DNA from: Rhizobium sp. WYCCWR10014
Lineage (GTDB): Bacteria > Pseudomonadota > Alphaproteobacteria > Rhizobiales > Rhizobiaceae
Assembly (NCBI RefSeq): GCF_001657485.1
Contig: NZ_LXFU01000049.1
Location: 126,316-190,315 of the forward strand
Length of the DNA: 64,000 nt
Direction: 5' to 3'
This document shows, piece after piece, positions 9,320 through 17,336 of this stretch (positions are counted from its first letter, which is position 1; each line of letters starts with the position of its first letter). The notes beneath the pieces were generated by a model. That model was not told where the DNA came from. It was given only the letters and a program-made list of their open reading frames with translations, and searched no databases. A program made the translations under genes and the position numbers.

Positions 9320-10669
9320 ATGATTTCGAAAATCCTCATCGCCAATCGCGGGGAAATCGCCCTTCGCGTGCTTCGGGCCTGCAAGGAGCTCGGCATCGCC
9401 TGCGTCGCGGTTCATTCCACCGCCGACGCCGATGCCATGCATGTGCGCCTTGCCGACGAAAGTGTCTGCATCGGTCCGCCCTCTTCGCGCGAGAGCTATC
9501 TCAACATCCACCAGATCGTCGCCGCCTGCGAGATCACCGGCGCCGACGCCGTGCATCCGGGCTACGGCTTTCTGTCGGAGAATGCCAAGTTCGCTGATAT
9601 CCTCGAAGCCCATGGCATTACCTTCATTGGGCCGACGGCGGATCATATCCGCATCATGGGCGACAAGATCACCGCCAAGACGACGGCGCTCGAGCTCGGC
9701 ATTCCCGTCGTTCCGGGCTCGGACGGCGAGGTGAAGACCGAAGAGGATGCGCTGAAGACGGCCGCTGAAATCGGCTATCCCGTGCTGATCAAGGCCACGG
9801 CCGGCGGCGGCGGACGCGGCATGAAGGTCGCCAAGAGCGAGGCCGACCTGATCGAGGCCTGGTCGACGGCGCGCACGGAAGCGTCAGCCGCCTTCGGCAA
9901 CGATGCCGTCTACATGGAAAAATATCTCGGCAAGCCGCGCCACATCGAAATCCAGGTGTTCGGCGACGGCGAAGGCAATGCCATCCATCTCGGCGAACGC
10001 GACTGCTCGCTGCAGCGGCGCCATCAGAAGGTCTGGGAAGAGGCGAATTCGCCGGCACTCAACGTCGAGCAGCGCATGAAGATCGGCCAGGTCTGCGCCG
10101 ACGCCATGAAGAAGCTGAAATATCGCGGCGCCGGCACGATCGAATTCCTCTACGAAAACGGCGAGTTCTATTTCATCGAAATGAACACCCGCCTGCAGGT
10201 GGAGCATCCGATCACCGAAGCGATCACCGGCATCGACCTCGTGCATGAGCAGATCCGCGTCGCTTCCGGCGGCGGTCTCTCGGTGACGCAGGACGAAGTG
10301 CATTTTTCCGGGCACGCCATCGAGTGCCGTATCAATGCCGAGCACCCGCGCACCTTCGTGCCTTCGCCCGGCACGATCACGCATTTCCACGCGCCAGGCG
10401 GCCTCGGCGTGCGCATCGATTCCGGTGCCTATCAGGGCTACAAGATCCCGCCCTATTACGACAGCCTCATCGGCAAGCTGATCGTGCACGGCCGTACCCG
10501 CGTCGAATGCATGATGCGCCTGCGACGGGCGCTCGACGAATTCGTCGTCGACGGCATCAATACGACGCTGCCGCTGTTCCAGGATCTCGTCTCCAACCAG
10601 GATATCGCCAACGGCGATTACGACATCCACTGGCTGGAAGACTACCTCGCCAACACACCGGCGGCATAG
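9320..10669 (+). CDS. accC: Biotin carboxylase subunit of acetyl-CoA carboxylase
   Basis: ATP-dependent carboxylation of biotin on AccB. The 449-residue ATP-grasp enzyme shows ILIANRGEIALRVLRA, GYGFLSENA, the glycine-rich loop TAGGGGRGMKV, FIEMNTRLQVEHP with catalytic Glu and Arg, and the C-terminal carboxylase segment. I chose the ATG at 9320, because AGG lies nine bases upstream. The ATG at 9314 would add two residues. Confidence 0.97.
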   Translation: MISKILIANRGEIALRVLRACKELGIACVAVHSTADADAMHVRLADESVCIGPPSSRESYLNIHQIVAACEITGADAVHPGYGFLSENAKFADILEAHGITFIGPTADHIRIMGDKITAKTTALELGIPVVPGSDGEVKTEEDALKTAAEIGYPVLIKATAGGGGRGMKVAKSEADLIEAWSTARTEASAAFGNDAVYMEKYLGKPRHIEIQVFGDGEGNAIHLGERDCSLQRRHQKVWEEANSPALNVEQRMKIGQVCADAMKKLKYRGAGTIEFLYENGEFYFIEMNTRLQVEHPITEAITGIDLVHEQIRVASGGGLSVTQDEVHFSGHAIECRINAEHPRTFVPSPGTITHFHAPGGLGVRIDSGAYQGYKIPPYYDSLIGKLIVHGRTRVECMMRLRRALDEFVVDGINTTLPLFQDLVSNQDIANGDYDIHWLEDYLANTPAA

Positions 10670-10676
10670 GACAGGT

Positions 10677-11291
10677 ATGGCAGGATCGCGCAGGAAGTCA
10701 CCAGGCATAACCCCTGACATTCTCCTGCGCGCCTATTCCATCGGCCTCTTCCCGATGGCCGAATCCGCCGACGACCCGGAGATCTTCTGGGTCGAACCGG
10801 AACTGCGCGGCGTGCTGCCGTTCGACCATTTTCATGTGTCGAAAAGCCTTGCCAAGACGGTGCGCAAGAAACCCTTCGAGATCCGTTTCGATCACGCTTT
10901 CGATCAGGTCATCGCTGCCTGTGCGGAGGAGACATCCGGGCGCCCGAGCACCTGGATCAACAAGACGATCAGATCGCTTTATTCGACGCTCTTCGACATG
11001 GGCCATGCCCATACCGTCGAAGCCTGGGAGGGCGATGAGCTGGTCGGCGGCCTCTACGGCGTCTCGCTCGGCTCGGCCTTCTTCGGCGAAAGCATGTTTT
11101 CGCGCCGGACGGATGCCTCGAAGATCTGCCTCGTGCATCTGGTCGACCGGCTGCGGCAAAGAGGCTTCACCCTGCTCGACACGCAGTTCACCACCGAGCA
11201 CCTGAAAACGTTCGGAGCGATCGACGTTCCGAAGGCCGATTATGCCGCGATGCTTGCCGCGGCGATGGAATCGCCGCACCTTAAGTTTTGA
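10677..11291 (+). CDS. aat: Leucyl/phenylalanyl-tRNA-protein transferase
   Basis: Attaches Leu or Phe from aminoacyl-tRNA to proteins with N-terminal Lys or Arg, making them N-degron substrates for ClpS/ClpAP. The 204-residue length and the motifs LLRAYSIGLFPMAES, FWVEPELRGVLPF, TWINKTI, VEAWEGDELVGGLYGVSLG, FFGESMFSR and LLDTQFTTEHLKTFGA are characteristic. It follows accC by seven bases and ends the operon. A RIME1-like repeat lies just downstream. Confidence 0.96.
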   Translation: MAGSRRKSPGITPDILLRAYSIGLFPMAESADDPEIFWVEPELRGVLPFDHFHVSKSLAKTVRKKPFEIRFDHAFDQVIAACAEETSGRPSTWINKTIRSLYSTLFDMGHAHTVEAWEGDELVGGLYGVSLGSAFFGESMFSRRTDASKICLVHLVDRLRQRGFTLLDTQFTTEHLKTFGAIDVPKADYAAMLAAAMESPHLKF

Positions 11292-11322
11292 CCCAAACGC
11301 TGCCTGCTTCAGACGGCACGCG

Positions 11323-11424
11323 CTAAAGCATGTCGCGCAAAAGTGCGCAGCGGTTTCGATGACGACATGCGGAAAACAAAGACAAGCGCGAGGAGCGAAT
11401 CTGAAAGATTGCGATGCGCTTTAG
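11323..11424 (-). repeat. RIME1-like two-palindrome intergenic repeat
   Basis: About 100 bases between the convergent aat and DUF2155 genes. Read on the minus strand it is CTAAAGCGCATCGCAATC followed by a GCATGTCGTCAT..ACATGCTTTA arm. It closely matches the element at 20082-20188, including the inner TCAGATTCGCTC segment. Two inverted-repeat modules are joined by a T-rich GTCTTTGTTTT spacer, the design described for the Rhizobium intergenic mosaic element RIME1. Confidence 0.75.
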
Positions 11425-11861
11425 CGCGCTGTCGCCTTGGCGCCGTCAGGAGCAGGGACGTCCGAGCTGGTCTTGCAGTCCTTCAGCCAGACGTCGTAGA
11501 TCGGGTGCTCGACGGCGTTGAGGCCGGGGCTGGCGGCGAACATCCAGCCGGTGAAGATGCGGCGGATCTTGCGGTCGAGGGTGATCTCGTCGACCTCGAC
11601 GAAACCGTCGATCTTCTGTGCTTCCGACTGATCGCGCGAATAGCAGGCCTTCGGTGTCACCTGCAGCGCACCGAACTGTACCGTCTCATTGACATAGACG
11701 TCGAAGGTCGTGATGCGGCCGGTGATCTTGTCGAGGCCGGAAAAGACGGCAACCGGATTTTCGATGCGTGCGGCATTTGCCGCCACTGGCGGAAGCAGGG
11801 CCGAGAGCGCCAGCAGCGATCCGGCGGCACGCAGGACCATGTTCCGCGTGAAGAGCTTCAT
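11421..11861 (-). CDS. DUF2155 domain periplasmic protein
   Basis: A 146-residue exported protein with a signal peptide ending near PVAANA. The mature part matches the alphaproteobacterial DUF2155 family: AVFSGLDKITGRITTFDVYVNETVQFG, then CYSRDQSEAQ, FVEVDEI and a closing IFTGWMFAASPGLNAVEHPIYDVWLKDC. Two Cys in the mature part could form a disulfide. Function is unknown. Across Rhizobiales the family commonly sits beside the NDUFA12 gene, as here. The last few coding bases overlap the adjoining repeat. Confidence 0.88.
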   Translation of the reverse strand: MKLFTRNMVLRAAGSLLALSALLPPVAANAARIENPVAVFSGLDKITGRITTFDVYVNETVQFGALQVTPKACYSRDQSEAQKIDGFVEVDEITLDRKIRRIFTGWMFAASPGLNAVEHPIYDVWLKDCKTSSDVPAPDGAKATAR

Positions 11862-11976
11862 ATGTACCCGTCTCCAGACATTTTCAGTTCACGGCCGCGG
11901 TCAAGCGCGGCCAACCTGCGGGTAAAGGTCAATTGTGGCCAAAAGCCGGGTCTTGGGATCGCCCGGTCGGACCGTC

Positions 11977-12375
11977 TCAGTTGCCCGGCGTCCAGGCGTC
12001 GTAATCGCCGGTGACGCGCGGACGTTCGCCCGGAACGGCGATGGAGCCCGGCGGACGATAGGCCTGCGGCGAACCGGTATGGTTGGGCCGGTGCGGCTTC
12101 TGCCAATCCTTGGCGACGTAGCTCTCCTTGGATGGGGGAACATCGGTGCGATGATGCATCCAGCCATGCCAACCCGGCGGAATGGCGGAGGCTTCGGCAT
12201 AACCCTTGTAGATCACCCAGCGCTTCGGCAGACCGTAGGAAGACATGCCGCCTTCGTAGTAGACGTTGCCGAATTCATCCTCGCCGACGCGCTTGCCAAA
12301 ACGCCAGGTCGCAAAACGCGTGCCCATCGTCTGACCGTTCCACCAGGTAAAGGTCTGAACCAGAAGATTCCACAT
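11977..12375 (-). CDS. NDUFA12-like accessory subunit of NADH:quinone oxidoreductase (complex I)
   Basis: Homologue of mitochondrial NDUFA12/B17.2, one of the few supernumerary complex I subunits that alphaproteobacteria share with mitochondria. It binds the peripheral arm at the cytoplasmic face. The 132-residue protein shows TWWNGQTMGTRFATWRFG, DEFGNVYYEG, RWVIYKGYAEAS, IPPGWHGWMHHRTDVPP and a proline-rich end with YDAWTPGN. The start is the ATG at 12375 (MWNLLVQ). The stop of this gene and the DUF2155 start are 116 bases apart on the same strand. Confidence 0.93.
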   Translation of the reverse strand: MWNLLVQTFTWWNGQTMGTRFATWRFGKRVGEDEFGNVYYEGGMSSYGLPKRWVIYKGYAEASAIPPGWHGWMHHRTDVPPSKESYVAKDWQKPHRPNHTGSPQAYRPPGSIAVPGERPRVTGDYDAWTPGN

Positions 12376-12478
12376 GTCTTTTCCTTGTGCCCGCCAGATG
12401 CGAGCCAAACCAGAATTCGTTTCCTCGCTTATGCCGTCACCAAGCCGAATTGTCCAGCGATTCCACGACGGCCATGGG

Positions 12479-12952
12479 TCATTTCAAAGCCATCTTGAAG
12501 CCGAGATGCGAGGGCTTGAAGCCCAGCCTTTCATAGAAACGATGGGCATCCTTGCGTACTGCATTCGAGGTCAACGCAACCCGCCCGAAACCGCGGCCTT
12601 TTGCCTCGGCAATGGCAAATTCGATCATCAGTCCTCCGACCCCCTGCCCGCGCATATCGGCGCGCGTCTGCACCGCCTCGATAATCATCGCCGAGGAGCC
12701 GCGGCCAGTGAGCGAGGTCGTCACCATCGTCTGGAACGTGCCGACGACCTCGCCGCCGCGCTCTGCGACGTAAAGCGTCTGGTCAGGCGAAGCCTCGATA
12801 ACGGCGAAGGCCCTGAGATAATCCGGGAAAACTTCAGCTTCCGTGGTATCGCCGTGACCGCCAAGTGCGTCGGCGGCAAACATAGCCACCAGCGCCGGCA
12901 GATCTTCCCGGCGAGCCGGACGAATGAGAATGTCGGGCGACTCGACCACCAC
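12479..12952 (-). CDS. GNAT family N-acetyltransferase
   Basis: A 157-residue GCN5-related acetyltransferase. The fold is recognised from ILIRPARREDLPALVAMF at the start, the acetyl-CoA loop TRADMRGQGVGGLMIEFA (Q/RxxGxG/A form), and the last motif AHRFYERLGFKPSHLGFKM. Substrate unknown. It starts with GTG four bases after the stop of the neighbouring GNAT gene, so gatB and two GNAT genes appear to form one transcript. Confidence 0.87.
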   Translation of the reverse strand: MVVESPDILIRPARREDLPALVAMFAADALGGHGDTTEAEVFPDYLRAFAVIEASPDQTLYVAERGGEVVGTFQTMVTTSLTGRGSSAMIIEAVQTRADMRGQGVGGLMIEFAIAEAKGRGFGRVALTSNAVRKDAHRFYERLGFKPSHLGFKMALK

Positions 12953-12956
12953 AGTC

Positions 12957-13463
12957 TCAATGCCCTTCGAGTGGTTTTTCGAAGATCAGCGCCGGAATGC
13001 CGGATTGTCCGGCTCCGCTATTCTCGTTGCGGCCGACCTCGGTGAAGCCGTGCGTGCGATAGAAGGCGATCGCCGCGGCATTCTGCGGTTCGACTTCGAG
13101 GCGCATGATCTCCGCATCGGGAAAGCAGGTTTCGAGCTCGGCGAAGATATCGCGGCCGATACCCTGGCGCTGCAGCGCCGGCCTGACATAGAGGAGATAC
13201 AGCATGACCGTCTTCGTCAATTGCTGCGACATTGCCGCATAACCCATGCCGCCGATATTGCGGCCGTCATCGGCAACGAGGAATTCGGCATCCTTTCGCA
13301 TGAGGCGCGTCTTCAGCGCCGCCGGCGAAAAGAGATGGGCGATCAGATCCTCCACCTTGGCTCTGCCATGCAGGCTGTCATAGGTGGCATGAAAGCTCTC
13401 CACCAAGAGGGCGCGCACCTTCTCGAGGTCGCGCTCGCCGGCGGTGCGGACGAAATACACCAC
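12957..13463 (-). CDS. GNAT family N-acetyltransferase abutting gatB
   Basis: A 168-residue GNAT protein with the acetyl-CoA-binding sequence YVRPALQRQGIGRDIFAELE and a closing AAAIAFYRTHGFTEVGR. The first part (VESFHATYDSLHG) resembles GNATs acting on small amines or peptides, but no substrate can be assigned. Its GTG start follows the TAA stop of gatB with no bases between, so translation is probably coupled. The second GTG, three bases on, is an equally possible start. Confidence 0.87.
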   Translation of the reverse strand: MVYFVRTAGERDLEKVRALLVESFHATYDSLHGRAKVEDLIAHLFSPAALKTRLMRKDAEFLVADDGRNIGGMGYAAMSQQLTKTVMLYLLYVRPALQRQGIGRDIFAELETCFPDAEIMRLEVEPQNAAAIAFYRTHGFTEVGRNENSGAGQSGIPALIFEKPLEGH

Positions 13464-14966
13464 TTATTCCTCGATGCCGAGCTTCGCTCTGACGAGGGCC
13501 TGGACAGCCTGCGGATTGGCCTTGCCGCCGGTCGCCTTCATCACCTGACCGACGAACCATGCTGCCATGGTCGGCTTCGCCTTGACCTTTTCGACCTGAT
13601 CGGGATTGGCGGCGATGATCTCGTCCACGGCCTTTTCGATCGCGCCGGTATCCGTCACTTGCTTCATGCCGCGCGCTTCGACGATCTCGGCGGGATCGCC
13701 GCCCTCGTTGAGCACGATCTCGAAGAGATCCTTGGCGATCTTGCCGGAGATGGTTTCGGCCTTGATGAGATCGATGATGGCACCGAGCTGGGCCGGCGAA
13801 ACCGGCGTCTGCTCGATGTCCTTGCCGGTGCGGTTCAGCGCGCCGAGCAGATCGTTGATCACCCAGTTGGCGGCCGTCTTGCCGTCACGGCCTGCGGCGA
13901 CGGCTTCGAAATAGTCGGCGATCGCTTTTTCGGAAACGAGCACCGAGGCGTCGTAGATCGACAGGCCGAGCTCGCGCACGAAGCGCTCTTTCTTGTCGTC
14001 AGGCAATTCCGGCAGATCGGCTTCGAGCGCCTTGATGAAGGCGTCGTCGAATTCGAGCGGCAGCAGGTCCGGATCGGGGAAATAACGATAGTCGTGCGCA
14101 TCCTCCTTGGAGCGCATCGAACGCGTCTCGCCCTTGTTCGGGTCGAACAGGCGGGTCTCCTGATCGATCTTGCCGCCATCCTCCAGAATGCCGATCTGGC
14201 GACGGGCTTCATATTCGATCGCCTGGCCGATGAAACGGATGGAGTTGACGTTCTTGATTTCGCAACGCGTGCCGAAATCCTCGCCCGGACGGCGGACGGA
14301 GACGTTGACGTCGGCGCGCATCGAGCCCTCGTCCATGTTGCCGTCGCAGGTGCCGAGATAACGCACGATCGAGCGCAGCTTGGTCATATAGGCCTTGGCC
14401 TCGTCGGACGAGCGCATGTCGGGCTTGGAGACGATCTCCATCAAGGCAACGCCGGAACGGTTGAGATCGACATAGGACATGGTCGCGTGCTGGTCATGCA
14501 TCGACTTGCCGGCATCCTGCTCCAGATGCAGGCGCTCGATACCGATCTCGATATCCTCGAACTGGCCCTGGCGGTCCGGCCCGAGTGAAATGACAATCTT
14601 GCCCTCGCCGACGATCGGATCCTTGAACTGCGAGATCTGATAGCCCTGCGGCAGGTCGGGATAGAAATAGTTCTTGCGATCAAACAGCGAGCGCTTGTTG
14701 ATCTGGGCTTTCAGGCCGAGGCCGGTGCGAACGGCCTGCCTGACGCATTCCTCGTTGATCACGGGCAGCATGCCGGGCATGGCAGCGTCGACCATCGAGA
14801 CATTCGAATTCTGCGGCTTGCCGAACTCTGTCGAAGCGCCGGAGAAGAGCTTCGAATTGGACAGCACCTGGGCATGGACTTCCATGCCGACGATGACTTC
14901 CCAGTCGCCGGTGGCGCCGGGGATGAAGCGTTTCGGATCAGGCGTGCGGACGTCGACAAGGGTCAT
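13464..14966 (-). CDS. gatB: Aspartyl/glutamyl-tRNA(Asn/Gln) amidotransferase subunit B
   Basis: tRNA-binding kinase subunit of GatCAB, which amidates mischarged Glu-tRNA(Gln) and Asp-tRNA(Asn). The 500-residue protein has VIVGMEVHAQVLSNSKLFSGAS, the YPDLPQGYQISQ signature, SMRADVNVSVR, and the C-terminal YqeY-like domain ending ANPQAVQALVRAKLGIEE. It is separated from gatA/gatC, which lie 2.4 kb away on the same strand, by DUF1294, YjhX and GNAT genes. Confidence 0.97.
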   Translation of the reverse strand: MTLVDVRTPDPKRFIPGATGDWEVIVGMEVHAQVLSNSKLFSGASTEFGKPQNSNVSMVDAAMPGMLPVINEECVRQAVRTGLGLKAQINKRSLFDRKNYFYPDLPQGYQISQFKDPIVGEGKIVISLGPDRQGQFEDIEIGIERLHLEQDAGKSMHDQHATMSYVDLNRSGVALMEIVSKPDMRSSDEAKAYMTKLRSIVRYLGTCDGNMDEGSMRADVNVSVRRPGEDFGTRCEIKNVNSIRFIGQAIEYEARRQIGILEDGGKIDQETRLFDPNKGETRSMRSKEDAHDYRYFPDPDLLPLEFDDAFIKALEADLPELPDDKKERFVRELGLSIYDASVLVSEKAIADYFEAVAAGRDGKTAANWVINDLLGALNRTGKDIEQTPVSPAQLGAIIDLIKAETISGKIAKDLFEIVLNEGGDPAEIVEARGMKQVTDTGAIEKAVDEIIAANPDQVEKVKAKPTMAAWFVGQVMKATGGKANPQAVQALVRAKLGIEE

Positions 14967-15095
14967 CTGATGCTCTTTGCAGGCTGTTCTTTTCCACTGG
15001 TGAGGTAAAGGAAATGACGTGCCGGTGCAAGGCTTTCGCCATGGCGCGCATCGCGGTTTTGCCGTCCGTTAACGCAGCCGCGGTAGGGTTCCCCG

Positions 15096-15398
15096 ATGAC
15101 GATGATCGATATTATCAAATGGGCCTTGCTGTTTCTGGCGCTGAACCTCTCGGTATTCTCGATCTATTTCAGGGACAAACAGGCGGCCCGCCACGGCAAG
15201 CGGCGCATCAGCGAGCGCACGCTTCTCGTCCTTGCGCTGATCGGCGGCAGCCTTGGCGCGGTGGCGGCACAGCAGCTGTTGCGGCACAAGACGAGAAAGG
15301 AGCCGTTCCGGTCAATCCTGGCAGCGATCCTGATCCTCCACGGCGCACTGGTTGCTATCCTGGCCTTCGTGCCGCAATGGAGCGCTCTCCTTCTTTAG
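15096..15398 (+). CDS. DUF1294 small membrane protein
   Basis: A 100-residue protein with two to three hydrophobic segments: residues about 5-22, 43-61 and 76-96. It carries the DUF1294 pattern FRDKQAARHGKRRISERTLL, then LIGGSLGAVAAQQLLRHKTRKEPFR. Function unknown. It is divergent from gatB and convergent with the GNAT gene at 15412, with 13 bases between the stops. An alternative ATG lies two codons in. Confidence 0.85.
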   Translation: MTMIDIIKWALLFLALNLSVFSIYFRDKQAARHGKRRISERTLLVLALIGGSLGAVAAQQLLRHKTRKEPFRSILAAILILHGALVAILAFVPQWSALLL

Positions 15399-15411
15399 GA
15401 TTTTTGAAGCG

Positions 15412-15927
15412 TCAGAATTCCTGCCCATATCCACCTTGGCCGTCCGAAACGAGCTGTTTCGTCAGCCCAACGGAGGGGACGTCGCGATCAAGCTTCGGAT
15501 TGTAGGCGACCGAGAGCCAATGGATGCTGTAGCCGTGCTTCCGGAAGAAGCCGATCGCCTCGCTGTTGCCGGAATGAGTCTGCATCGCCGCCTTCTCGAA
15601 GCCCTGATCGCCGATTTCCTTTTCGATGCGGACGAGAAGGGCCGAACCGAGGCCCTGGCGGGTGAATGCGGGATCGATCCAGAAATCCGAGATGGTTTCG
15701 TCCAATCCCTCGCGCGCTGCCCAGCCTGCGACCTGGCCGTTCTGCTCGACGACGGTGATGGTCAGCCAGTCGTTTTCCACGAAGTTCCGGAAGGCGTTGC
15801 GCGCTGCGTCGATCATCGCGTCCGATTCGCCGATCGACGCCATCGCCTTTTGCCAGGCCCTGAGCCCGATCTCGCTCAATAGCTCCGCTTCACCGTCGCG
15901 GGCATTGCGAATGTGGATCAACGACAC
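15412..15927 (-). CDS. GNAT family N-acetyltransferase
   Basis: A 171-residue GNAT with FWIDPAFTRQGLGSALLVRIEKE as the acetyl-CoA loop and SGNSEAIGFFRKHGYSIHW near the end. It is paralogous to the GNAT at 16836-17336: both share the VaGWaARe, SDxWxxP and D/QTHxGNxxAIxxxxxxG[YF][ST]I patterns. The start is uncertain: a GTG at 15927 (MSLIHIRNA), or an upstream TTG at 15945 adding six residues. It is divergent from the YjhX-like gene. Confidence 0.82.
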   Translation of the reverse strand: MSLIHIRNARDGEAELLSEIGLRAWQKAMASIGESDAMIDAARNAFRNFVENDWLTITVVEQNGQVAGWAAREGLDETISDFWIDPAFTRQGLGSALLVRIEKEIGDQGFEKAAMQTHSGNSEAIGFFRKHGYSIHWLSVAYNPKLDRDVPSVGLTKQLVSDGQGGYGQEF

Positions 15928-16230
15928 CTCCGCGTTACCCCTCAACTAGACCATTGAGTCGCGGTTTTTACCACTACCACCAAAGAGATGATCGACCGAA
16001 ACTGCGGTTTTCGACTGGTTTTGAGCGGCAACCACGCTTGACCGAATTTTCCGGGCTGAATAATAGGTCTTATCGAGGTGTTTTATGTTGAGCCTGCCTG
16101 AGACCCGGTAAAGGCCCTGCCCGCAAGTTCGCTTGCGCGTATGGGCCCGAAAAAAACGAAGCCCTGACGTTCGAATGAGCGCCAGATCGTTTTTGTGCGC
16201 CCTACCGGGCGCGATACCGGATCTCAACAC
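15928..16230. other. Intergenic region upstream of the YjhX-like gene
   Basis: Divergent spacer between the GNAT gene and the YjhX-like gene. It contains short inverted repeats, for example CGCAAG-TT-CGCTTGCG around 16122-16138 and GCGCC..GGGCGC around 16197-16212, plus an A-run at 16149-16154. No open frame here looks coding and I see no clear promoter. Confidence 0.4.
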
Positions 16231-16488
16231 ATGGACATTTCTCGCACGGAGCAACGCATCCTGCATCTCATGGCTCAAGGCGGCCGCATTGAAATTACCC
16301 GCGACGACGACAGGAAGATCGAGGCGGTCAGTTGCTTCACTCGCGACGGCTGGCTCTATCCCGGCGTCGACCTCGATCTCTTCCGCAGGCTGAAGCGACT
16401 GAAGGCAATCAAGTCCTCAGGCGGCCACCCCTACCGGATCACCGAAAGAGGGCTGAGGTTGGTCAGGTCGCAGCTGAACAACAGGTGA
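16231..16488 (+). CDS. YjhX-family (UPF0386) protein
   Basis: An 85-residue protein, the usual length of UPF0386. It matches E. coli YjhX along its length from memory: MDISRTEQRILHLMAQGGRI at the start, VSCFTRDGWL in the middle, LFRRLKRLKAIKSSGGHPYRIT and a closing GLRLVRSQLNNR. YjhX has been described as the toxin of the yjhX-yjhQ pair, where YjhQ is a GNAT-type protein. Rhizobial copies are conserved and need not be toxic. The start at 16231 is chosen from family length. GNAT genes lie on both sides. Confidence 0.88.
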   Translation: MDISRTEQRILHLMAQGGRIEITRDDDRKIEAVSCFTRDGWLYPGVDLDLFRRLKRLKAIKSSGGHPYRITERGLRLVRSQLNNR

Positions 16489-16537
16489 TAGTGGCACTCC
16501 CGAGCGCGTCTCGAACGGGCGCGATCGGGGGTACGCC

Positions 16538-16813
16538 TCAAACCTTTGCAGAGAGTTCCGTCCGCATCGCCGACCACTCGTCGGCCATCGTGCCCGTGCC
16601 GCGCCTCTTGCCGGCGCGGCGATACCAGTAATCGGCGTTCCACTCATCGCCCTCGATGCGATGGCAAAGGGCGTGTCCCCAGTCGAACGGCTGTTCGCCT
16701 TCGTGGCGCTGGCAGATGTCGTGCACCGCCTGCCAATCAGCGCCCATAGTGAAACCGCCGGCAGCGAGGCGATCAATTGCCTCGATCAATTGCGCAAGAT
16801 CATTGCTGGCCAT
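16538..16813 (-). CDS. Conserved hypothetical protein, 91 residues
   Basis: A small soluble acidic protein that I do not recognise. It is rich in Trp and His: GADWQAVHDICQRHEGEQPFDWGHALCHRIEGDEWNADYW has been split here only by reading (residues about 24-63). It then has a basic YRRAGKRRGTGT and a closing helix. The ATG at 16813 is preceded by an excellent AAGGAGG four bases away, which supports it being real. It is 22 bases after the GNAT at 16836-17336 and probably co-transcribed with gatA. Confidence 0.75.
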   Translation of the reverse strand: MASNDLAQLIEAIDRLAAGGFTMGADWQAVHDICQRHEGEQPFDWGHALCHRIEGDEWNADYWYRRAGKRRGTGTMADEWSAMRTELSAKV

Positions 16814-16835
16814 AAGACCTCCTTGCTGGTTCCTG

Positions 16836-17336
16836 CTATCGGTCAGCCAACCGCTTCTCCAGATGCACCTTTTCAAGCGAGACGCCCATGCTCTTGGAAA
16901 ATTCGCGGCCGCGCCAGATGATGGTGAAGCCACAGCGTTCGTAGAGCCGGATTGCGCTCTCGTTCCCGGCATGCGTGTCGAGCCTGGCAGTCGCCAGCCC
17001 CTCTGCAGCCATCAGCTCGCACAAGTGAAGCAGGAGAGCCCTGCCGACGCCCTTACCCTGATGATCGGGATGCACCCAGAGGTCGGACACATAGTTCGGT
17101 TGATTTTCACGCGCGCCCCAGCCGACGATCGTCCCGCCCTGTTCGGCAACGACGATCTCACCTTTCGTTTCCTTAGGAAAGTTGGCGAACTCGTGCCGCA
17201 CCCTGGCGATGACATCGGGATCGAGATAACTGTCCTCGAAGGCATCGCTGGCGGCCCATGCGGCCAAACCGACGGCGCCGACCGTTTCGTGGTCGGCAGC
17301 CGCTATTCTTCGGATCGTTAGGTCCGTTACCACCAC
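16836..17336 (-). CDS. GNAT family N-acetyltransferase overlapping gatA
   Basis: A 166-residue GNAT with VSDLWVHPDHQGKGVGRALLLHL as acetyl-CoA loop and NESAIRLYERCGFTIIWRG near the end. It starts with GTG inside the last codons of gatA (about ten bases overlap), implying translational coupling. An in-frame second GTG at 17333 is possible. It is a paralogue of the GNAT at 15412-15927. Substrate unknown. Confidence 0.87.
   Translation of the reverse strand: MVVTDLTIRRIAAADHETVGAVGLAAWAASDAFEDSYLDPDVIARVRHEFANFPKETKGEIVVAEQGGTIVGWGARENQPNYVSDLWVHPDHQGKGVGRALLLHLCELMAAEGLATARLDTHAGNESAIRLYERCGFTIIWRGREFSKSMGVSLEKVHLEKRLADR

Noticed and set aside
12924..14588. 554-codon open frame antisense to gatB
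   Set aside because: gatB is certain on the other strand. High G+C third-position bias leaves long antisense frames open, and the translation has no recognisable motif and a skewed composition.
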